Source: a bacterium (GTDB lineage Bacteria; Zixibacteria; MSB-5A5; GN15; FEB-12). From it: DNA of 17,388 nt. Below, piece after piece: positions 1-5,457 of this stretch. The notes beneath the pieces are model-generated. The model saw nothing but the letters and a program-made list of their open reading frames with translations. It was not told the origin of the DNA and ran no database searches. Each line of letters starts with the position of its first letter. Within the stretch, counting starts at the first letter, position 1. The position numbers were made by a program, and so were the translations under genes. Where the stretch lies: assembly GCA_030668045.1 (NCBI GenBank), contig DAOUUR010000006.1, positions 1 through 17,388 of the forward strand, written 5' to 3'.

Positions 1-615
1 ACCGTAGCAATCCGTCAGACCAATATCAAACGGATGCTGGGCTATTCGGCTATTGCTCAGGCCGGGTATATTATGATCGGTATGGTCGCAATGAACGAAT
101 TGGGCATGGCGTCGGTCGGTTTCTATCTCTTCGCCTACATGTTTGCCAATATGGGCGCCTTTGCGGTTGTCACGATTTTTGAAGACAACACCGGATCATC
201 CCAGATCGACAGCTACAGCGGCCTGGCCAAGAGTTCGCCTTTTGTTGCCATGTCCATGACTATCTTTCTGCTGTCGCTGGCGGGCATCCCACCGCTGGCC
301 GGATTTATGGCCAAGTATTACGTCTTCGCCGCTGCCATCAAGATCGCCGGTACCGATGCGGCCTACAATTGGATGTACTGGCTGGTCGGCATTGGCCTGC
401 TGACGACCGTGTTCGCGCTGTACTACTATGCCAATATTATCAAGACAATGTACTTCTATCCCGATGCCTCCCCCTACCGGCTCAAGGTCTCTCTACCGGC
501 AGTGATCGTGCTGGCTATCGGGCTTGCCGGTGTGGTTCTTTTCGGCCTGATGCCGGAGCCGATCCTCAAGCTGGCCTCGCATATTGCTCTCCCGTTTGGC
601 TACATGACACCCTGA
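1..615 (+). CDS. nuoN: NADH-quinone oxidoreductase subunit N, C-terminal part (5' end outside window)
   Basis: Antiporter-like membrane subunit of respiratory complex I; it couples NADH:quinone electron transfer to proton pumping in the cytoplasmic membrane. The reading frame is open from base 1, so the first in-frame ATG (34) is internal; 204 residues remain before the TGA at 613-615. The fragment opens with RQTNIKRMLGYSAIAQAGYI, the family signature NIKRxLxYSSIAHxGY, including the conserved lysine (fragment residue 10). A second hallmark, PPLAGFMAKYYVF, holds the lysine of the late broken helix (fragment residue 105). Several hydrophobic helices follow. As the usual last gene of nuo operons, it probably ends a complex I cluster to the left. 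NuoL and NuoM are related, but the NIKRMLGYS context and C-terminal length fit NuoN best. Confidence 0.93.
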   Translation, partial: TVAIRQTNIKRMLGYSAIAQAGYIMIGMVAMNELGMASVGFYLFAYMFANMGAFAVVTIFEDNTGSSQIDSYSGLAKSSPFVAMSMTIFLLSLAGIPPLAGFMAKYYVFAAAIKIAGTDAAYNWMYWLVGIGLLTTVFALYYYANIIKTMYFYPDASPYRLKVSLPAVIVLAIGLAGVVLFGLMPEPILKLASHIALPFGYMTP

Positions 616-633
616 CACCACCCACGATTGTAA

Positions 634-662
634 TTGACAAGGTTTCAGGCCTCGGGTATAAT
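634..662 (+). promoter_or_regulatory. Consensus sigma70 promoter for the DUF502-PTS/CBS-antiporter unit
   Basis: A perfect -35 box TTGACA lies at 634-639 and a perfect -10 box TATAAT at 657-662, separated by exactly 17 bp. The start of transcription would fall near 669, about 25 nt before the ATG at 694. A 5-bp inverted repeat, TCGGG (652-656) and CCCGA (666-670), brackets the -10 box and could be an operator, though it is short enough to be chance. The match is read directly; activity is inferred. Confidence 0.85.
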
Positions 663-693
663 CAGCCCGAAGTTTTGACGCTTGGGAATATTT

Positions 694-1356
694 ATGAGTT
701 CAGGAAACAGCATATTCGCAATTATCAAACGGCACTTTGTCTCCGGTGTCCTTGTAGTCGTACCGATAATCCTGACTTATATCGTTCTCAAGTTCCTCTT
801 TGAAGCTATCGATGGTGTCATGCAGCCGATCCTCTACCGTCTGGTTGGGTATCATATCCCCGGCCTTGGCATTATCACCTCGATCCTCCTGATCACCCTG
901 GCCGGTTTCTTCACGCGCAATATCATCGGCGCCACATTGTACCGGACCGGTGATCGTGTACTGGCCCGACTGCCTATTATTCGTCCAATCTACTCAGCAG
1001 CCAAACAACTCCTTGAAGCCATTACCACTCCGAACGTCTCCTCGTTTAAGGAAGTGGTACTGATTCAATACCCGCGAAAAGGCACTTACGCGATGACATT
1101 CCTGTCCAAGCGCGTTAGAATGGAGATTGACGGTCAGATGAGGGACCTTGCTACCGTTTTTGTTCCGTCTACACCGACACCTATTTCGGGAATGGTCATT
1201 ATGTTACCGGTTGAGGACGTAATTTTTTTGGAAATGACAATTGAAGAAGGCATAAAATTTCTCGTCTCCGGCGGTGTCGCGTCGCCCGAACTGATCGCGC
1301 ACCGATTTTCACCTGCTGCTACCACCAACCATGAGGTCAACAATGAAACTCGCTAA
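694..1356 (+). CDS. DUF502 family membrane protein
   Basis: Small integral membrane protein of the DUF502 family (PF04367), 220 residues; the biochemical role is unknown. Two hydrophobic helices lie at about residues 16-36 (VSGVLVVVPIILTYIVLKF) and 53-75 (IPGLGIITSILLITLAGFF), followed by family signatures: RLPIIRPIYSAAKQ, VVLIQYPRKG and VFVPSTPTPISGMVIMLP. The C-terminal half is soluble and polar. ATG 694 is preferred over the TTG at 682 because a GGGA element (684-687) sits at suitable distance from 694, and the extra four residues add nothing to the match. The last 14 bases overlap the next gene, suggesting translational coupling. The consensus promoter just upstream marks it as first gene of its unit. 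Confidence 0.88.
   Translation: MSSGNSIFAIIKRHFVSGVLVVVPIILTYIVLKFLFEAIDGVMQPILYRLVGYHIPGLGIITSILLITLAGFFTRNIIGATLYRTGDRVLARLPIIRPIYSAAKQLLEAITTPNVSSFKEVVLIQYPRKGTYAMTFLSKRVRMEIDGQMRDLATVFVPSTPTPISGMVIMLPVEDVIFLEMTIEEGIKFLVSGGVASPELIAHRFSPAATTNHEVNNETR
1333..1337 (+). promoter_or_regulatory. Ribosome binding site that fixes the PTS-IIA/CBS start
   Basis: GAGGT ends five bases before ATG 1343 and lies inside the DUF502 coding end. The alternative in-frame ATG at 1331 has no such element upstream (it follows CTACCACCAACC). This decides for the 1343 start, which also gives the family-typical opening MKLANLL. Confidence 0.7.
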
Positions 1357-2248
1357 TCTCCTGATGGATCGTCGCATCAATATCGACCTACAATCCGAAA
1401 CCAAAGAGGGCGCCGTTACCGAGCTGCTGGAGATGATCCGACAGGAAGGAATCGTGGTTGATTTCGATACTGTCCTTACCAGTATTCGGGAACGCGAAGA
1501 GGTCGAGAGCACCAACTATGGACACGGTTTTGCTTTCCCTCACGCCCGCACCGATGCCGTTGACGAAATGTACATTCTGGTCGGTGTTTCCCGGAACGGA
1601 CTCAAAGACAAGACACCCGACGGCATCCCCGTTCGTGTCATCTGCCTGCTGCTAACACCCTCGACCATCGCCAAACTATATCTGCAGACCCTCTCCGGGC
1701 TGGCCGCTTTCGGTCGCGTTGAAGGCACCCTTGATCGGGTTCTGGCTACCGAAACCAAGACCGACCTGATCAAACTGATTTCCCAGGCCAACGTCACTGT
1801 TGACAAGGAACTGATGGTCAAGGATGTAATGCGTCATAATGTGGCCGCTGTCACTCCCGAGGATTCTCTCAAAGAAGTTGCCAACCAGATGTTCCGCAAC
1901 CGGCTCTCGGCGCTGGCGGTGGTTGACCACTCGCATCGACTGGTGGGAGTCATCAACGACCGTGACCTCATCAAAGCTGCCTTGCCGGACTACAAGTCCC
2001 TGATCTCCAACCTGAACTACTCGCTCGACATCGAGCCGTTCGAAGAGTTGCTCAAACAGGAAGACAAGATCAAGGTAGCGCAACTCTTTCGGGATGACTT
2101 CGAAGTCACGACACCAGAGACCAGAATCGTTGAGGTAGCGGCAATGATGATTTTCAAAGATATACGCCGCGTCTTTGTCACCTCTCAGGATCGTCTGGTG
2201 GGTGTGCTTCTTCGCAAGGACATCGTAAATATGATCATCAGGGGATAG
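1343..2248 (+). CDS. PTS fructose-type IIA domain protein with C-terminal CBS pair
   Basis: Soluble two-part regulator of 301 residues. Residues 1 to about 148 are a phosphotransferase-system EIIA type 2 domain (PF00359, fructose/nitrogen family): the start MKLANLLMDRRINIDL and the segment FAFPHARTDAV hold the expected phospho-acceptor histidine, His67. Residues about 157-301 are two CBS motifs (MVKDVMRHNVAAVTPEDSL..., RLVGVINDRDL; then FEVTTPETRIVEV..., RLVGVLLRKDI), a module that usually binds adenine nucleotides. No EIIB, EIIC, HPr or EI is in the window, so a regulatory rather than sugar-uptake role, as with PtsN-like proteins, is inferred. It overlaps the DUF502 gene by 14 bases and is followed 28 bases later by an antiporter gene, which is the natural candidate target. 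Confidence 0.9.
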   Translation: MKLANLLMDRRINIDLQSETKEGAVTELLEMIRQEGIVVDFDTVLTSIREREEVESTNYGHGFAFPHARTDAVDEMYILVGVSRNGLKDKTPDGIPVRVICLLLTPSTIAKLYLQTLSGLAAFGRVEGTLDRVLATETKTDLIKLISQANVTVDKELMVKDVMRHNVAAVTPEDSLKEVANQMFRNRLSALAVVDHSHRLVGVINDRDLIKAALPDYKSLISNLNYSLDIEPFEELLKQEDKIKVAQLFRDDFEVTTPETRIVEVAAMMIFKDIRRVFVTSQDRLVGVLLRKDIVNMIIRG

Positions 2249-2276
2249 AGCAACACTCCTCGAAGCAGCAGTACGA

Positions 2277-3482
2277 ATGAGCCACACTCCCTCCGGAAAA
2301 TACCAGATTGATCCATATCTCTACGTGATGTTGTTCTTCACCTTTGCCATCACGATACCGGGTCTGTACCTCGGTATAACTCATACTCACGTATCGCCGG
2401 TTCTGGGCAGTCTACTTTTCGGAGTGGCTATTTTTGGCGCCGCTTTTGTCCTCTCGTGGGCGGCTGAAGCTATCCAAGTTGATATCTCTGAGTCACTGGC
2501 CGTGGCAATTCTCGCATTGCTCGCAGTCCTGCCGGAATATGCGGTCGATTTTGTTTTCACCTGGAAGGCGGCACACGACCCGGAGCAGGCTCACTATGCC
2601 ATTGCCAACATGACCGGTGCGAACCGTTTGCTGGTCGGCCTGGGATGGCCATTCATTCTGTTCCTTTACATTATCGTTAAGAAGAAAACAGCGGTCGTGC
2701 TAGACAAGTCCCAACGTGTCGAGATATTCTATCTTGCAATGGCCACCATCTACTCTTTCACTATCCCCCTCAAGGGTGCCCTCACCCTGATTGACACGGT
2801 TATTCTGGTTACCCTGTTTGGCCTCTACACGCGTCGCATCGCTCAAATGGAATCGGTGGAACCGGAAATGGTTGGTCCTACCAAGATTGTCGTCAACCTG
2901 CCAACCACTCAGCGGCGAATCGTCACCTACGCCTTTTTTGCCTATGCCGGGATGGTGATTTTCTTCGTTACCGAACCGTTTGCCATGTCGCTGGTTGCGA
3001 TGGGGGCACATTTGGGGGTCTCCAAATTTCTTCTGGTGCAGTGGTTGGCGCCGCTTGCATCGGAGTCGCCTGAGTTTATCATCGCGGCAGTATGGACCAT
3101 ACGTGGTGCCGCTACTTCGGCCATGAAAGCCCTGATCTCCTCCAAGGTCAACCAGTGGACGCTCCTGATTGGAACGATCCCTCTCGTATACGCTATCTCG
3201 GGTGGGGCCATTCGTCCGTTTGCCCTTGATTCACTGCAGTCTCATGAGTTGTATCTCACCGCAGCCCAGTCGCTCTTTGGAGTCGCCGTGCTTATGAATT
3301 TGAGGATGGAAAAGCGAGAAGGTCTATTGCTGCTGGTGCTGTTTCTGGCGCAATTGATTGTGGAACAGATTAGGATGGAAGTAGCTGCTGTTTATATTGT
3401 GCTGGCGATCGTCTTCCTGATCCTCCACCGCCGCGGTCTCCTGCCAGCGGCACGGTTTGGTATCGGCATGAAAGAAAGCTGA
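2277..3482 (+). CDS. CaCA-family sodium/calcium exchanger-like antiporter
   Basis: Integral membrane protein of 401 residues from the cation/Ca2+ antiporter family (PF01699). It has the internal alpha repeats that form the ion path. Repeat 1 is SLAVAILALLAVLPEYAVD (about 73-91, acidic Glu87 and Asp91), followed by NMTGANRLLVGLGWP (111-125). Repeat 2 is WLAPLASESPEFIIAAVW (about 256-273, Glu263 and Glu266), then KVNQWTLLIGTIPLVY. About ten or eleven hydrophobic segments surround these, with a polar loop near 185-212. The ion is not certain: the LPEYAVD form of repeat 1 differs from the classical GxSxPE exchangers, so Ca2+, Na+ or H+ specificity is open. It ends the plus-strand unit, and the convergent PhoU gene ends only 17 bases beyond. 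Confidence 0.82.
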   Translation: MSHTPSGKYQIDPYLYVMLFFTFAITIPGLYLGITHTHVSPVLGSLLFGVAIFGAAFVLSWAAEAIQVDISESLAVAILALLAVLPEYAVDFVFTWKAAHDPEQAHYAIANMTGANRLLVGLGWPFILFLYIIVKKKTAVVLDKSQRVEIFYLAMATIYSFTIPLKGALTLIDTVILVTLFGLYTRRIAQMESVEPEMVGPTKIVVNLPTTQRRIVTYAFFAYAGMVIFFVTEPFAMSLVAMGAHLGVSKFLLVQWLAPLASESPEFIIAAVWTIRGAATSAMKALISSKVNQWTLLIGTIPLVYAISGGAIRPFALDSLQSHELYLTAAQSLFGVAVLMNLRMEKREGLLLLVLFLAQLIVEQIRMEVAAVYIVLAIVFLILHRRGLLPAARFGIGMKES

Positions 3483-3499
3483 TCGTTCGGCGTGAGTCT

Positions 3500-4204
3500 T
3501 TACTTCTTTGGTTTTTTCTTTTTCTCTGTCTTTGTTTTTTTCTCTCTGAATCCTATTCTTGGAAATGGATTCACAACCGAACTGGCGATATTGGTCAGGT
3601 GAGCGTTAATCCGTTTGAGGTACCGACAGTACAGAGCCAAAGCAACCGTATCGGACCGGGAAAGAGTTGAATCCTTGGCCATGACCTGATCTTTGACAAT
3701 AGCGTCGATCTGGGTGGCTGTTTCTTCCTCTTTCTTCAGAACTTTCCTAGCCAGCGTCTTATCCTGACCTTCAAGCACCGTAATCACATTGGGGAAGTTC
3801 TCACCGATGACCTGTTCAACTTCGGCCAAGGCAGACTCATTCTTGCCGCCCTTGAGTTTCTTTTTGTGCAGGCTGGCCAGACCGGCAATGTTCTTGGTGT
3901 AGTCGCCGATTCGCTCAACATCGATCACAATCGACACCAACACCAACCCCGGAACCAGATTCTGCGTCCCGGCGATGGTCAAGTGAGTCAGCACGTTGCG
4001 TCGCACTTCGCGCTCGTATTTGTTGATTTTGCGATCAGTGCTTTTGATATCAAACGGCAACTCGGCCGTATCGGCCTCGCGCAGTGTAACGCGCGAAGCG
4101 TTATACATCTCGTGGTCAAATTCAAGCATCTTCAGAGTCGTACTGAAAGCAGTATCCAGCAGATTTTCCGAACTGAACAGCTCTTTGAATTTCTCAAACA
4201 TCAT
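3500..4204 (-). CDS. PhoU-domain protein partnered with the Na+/phosphate symporter
   Basis: Cytoplasmic helical protein of 234 residues with a PhoU-type fold, likely modulating the symporter encoded just upstream. The first metal-site motif is intact (VERIGDYTKNI, Glu97 and Asp101). The second is degenerate: LKRINAHLTNIASSVVNPF has Lys197 and Ala201 where Glu and Asp are expected. The C-terminus is a very basic tail (EKKTKTEKKKKPKK) that may contact nucleic acid or membrane. The start overlaps the symporter stop as TAATG. Because a GAGG element lies only 2-3 bases from the first ATG (4204), the second ATG (4201) may be the true start at better spacing. In many relatives this domain is fused to the C-terminus of the symporter; here it is a separate gene. 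Confidence 0.85.
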   Translation of the reverse strand: MMFEKFKELFSSENLLDTAFSTTLKMLEFDHEMYNASRVTLREADTAELPFDIKSTDRKINKYEREVRRNVLTHLTIAGTQNLVPGLVLVSIVIDVERIGDYTKNIAGLASLHKKKLKGGKNESALAEVEQVIGENFPNVITVLEGQDKTLARKVLKKEEETATQIDAIVKDQVMAKDSTLSRSDTVALALYCRYLKRINAHLTNIASSVVNPFPRIGFREKKTKTEKKKKPKK

Positions 4205-5328
4205 TACCTCGTAAAATATAGAATTACACCCGGTATTACAAAAAAGAACACCAGTACGTATATTATCGGAACTAATTTCGATTTTCCACTCAAACGGCCA
4301 ATCGTTTTGGCCATCCAGATCGGTATGCTCTTGAGTGGCCAGAATATCGCAATCCCATAAGTGTTGAAAATCAGGTGGGCGAAAGCAACGCTGATAGCGT
4401 CGGGTGAGCCGGTCGCAAACGAGGCCAGAAAAGCAGTGATAGTTGTACCTACGTTAGCTCCCAGCAGATACGGATATATCTGAACCAGCGTAATAACACC
4501 GGCGCCGATCAGCGGCACAACCAGCGACGTTGTGATTGAGGATGACTGAACGGTTGCCGTGATCACAATACCGAGAATAAAACTGAGTACCGGGGTGCGG
4601 AATATGTAGCGTTGGAAAAATTTCTCCACCCGAGCCAGAACCATCGACTTGAGCACCACAACGATGTATCTCAGGGCTACAAATAACAGAATCATGGCCA
4701 GAATCAACGAGAGCCAGGCCGAATCACCGGTCATATGGATCAACCACTTGGCCACCGGCATGGAGATCGCTTTCAACGGTGAGGCAAATGTCAGTCCACC
4801 AAAGTCAGCAAATACGGTTTCCACTGCATGCGCCGACTTACTGATTAGACCGAACGACATTTCCAGCGGGAGCAGCACTATCACCGCACAGACGTTGAAG
4901 AAGTCATGCAACATGGCACCGCCAAAAGCCCGTTCAAACTCCTCACCGCGCGAGATATGTCCAAGTGAAACAATCGTATTGGTCACCGATGTTCCAATGT
5001 TCGCCCCCATCAGCATCGGAATTGTCAGTTCAAAAGGTAGTACCCCCGAGGCTACAAGGCCGACAATTATCGAAGTTGTCGTAGATGAAGACTGGATGAT
5101 AGCTGTCGCCAGAATGCCGATCATCAGACCAAGCATCGGATTGGAAGTTGCCGAGAAGATCGCTTCAGCGAACCCCTTCCCAAACAACTTGAACGCTCCG
5201 CCGAGCAGGGTAATCGATATAATAAAAAGGTAAAGCAGCCCAAGAATCAGGGCAACTTTCAAGAGAATCGACCGAATAGAAACAGGATTAGTTCCAGTAT
5301 CGATCGTGAATCCTGTGGGCTCAGTCAT
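4204..5328 (-). CDS. nptA: Na+/phosphate symporter, NptA / NaPi-II family
   Basis: Sodium-coupled inorganic phosphate carrier of 374 residues in the cytoplasmic membrane (PF02690 repeats). The two inverted repeats each carry the QSSS substrate motif: AIIQSSSTTTSIIVG (QSSS 79-82) and ATVQSSSITTSLVV (261-264), each followed by the companion glycine motif GANIGTSVTNT (108-118) and GANVGTTITAF (290-300). About eight to ten hydrophobic helices are visible. ATG 5328 is the only common start codon in this frame after the upstream stop; no clear ribosome binding site precedes it. It lacks the C-terminal PhoU domain common in bacterial relatives, which is supplied by the overlapping downstream gene. 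The gene starts 129 bases after the M16 peptidase stop, with a plausible promoter in the gap. Confidence 0.92.
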   Translation of the reverse strand: MTEPTGFTIDTGTNPVSIRSILLKVALILGLLYLFIISITLLGGAFKLFGKGFAEAIFSATSNPMLGLMIGILATAIIQSSSTTTSIIVGLVASGVLPFELTIPMLMGANIGTSVTNTIVSLGHISRGEEFERAFGGAMLHDFFNVCAVIVLLPLEMSFGLISKSAHAVETVFADFGGLTFASPLKAISMPVAKWLIHMTGDSAWLSLILAMILLFVALRYIVVVLKSMVLARVEKFFQRYIFRTPVLSFILGIVITATVQSSSITTSLVVPLIGAGVITLVQIYPYLLGANVGTTITAFLASFATGSPDAISVAFAHLIFNTYGIAIFWPLKSIPIWMAKTIGRLSGKSKLVPIIYVLVFFFVIPGVILYFTR

Positions 5329-5372
5329 CGAGTATAATCGTAACGTTGTCTTTTGTTCGCACAGTTGCCGCG

Positions 5373-5401
5373 AATGTAGGTTTGACCGACAACTCTGTCA
5401 A
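5373..5401 (-). promoter_or_regulatory. Probable promoter for nptA-phoU
   Basis: On the minus strand a perfect TTGACA (5401-5396) is followed after 17 bp by TACATT (5378-5373), a 4 of 6 match to the -10 consensus. Transcription would start near 5366 and leave a leader of about 38 nt before ATG 5328. It could give nptA-phoU expression independent of the peptidase gene. A phosphate-responsive (PHO box) element was not recognised. Confidence 0.5.
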
Positions 5402-5457
5402 CCGAATTCTCAGCAAGACGCAGTTTTTCTTGGTCCACACGATGCCACCGACCAACT

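Noticed and set aside
682..693. TTG 682 as the start of the DUF502 gene
   Set aside because: ATG 694 has a better-placed GGGA element, and the four extra residues are outside the family match.
1676..2287. A 203-residue open frame on the minus strand inside the PTS-IIA/CBS gene
   Set aside because: It mirrors a gene with clear domain motifs, has no recognisable motif, and has the amino acid make-up of an antisense shadow frame.
3478..3491. Hairpin GCTGA/TCGGC at the end of the antiporter gene as a terminator
   Set aside because: The 5-bp stem includes a wobble pair, and the T-rich tract lies too far downstream, inside the codons for the Lys tail of PhoU.
3866..4360. A 164-residue plus-strand open frame spanning the phoU/nptA junction
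   Set aside because: It crosses two real minus-strand genes, with no promoter, ribosome site or recognisable domain.
4649..5233. A 194-residue open frame on the plus strand across nptA
   Set aside because: It is antisense to a gene with two QSSS repeats, has low-hydrophobic random-like composition and no start signal.
5430..5455. Inverted repeat TTGGTC/GACCAA after the M16 stop as a terminator
   Set aside because: The stem is only 6 bp with a 14-base loop, and on the minus strand it is followed by an A-rich, not T-rich, run.
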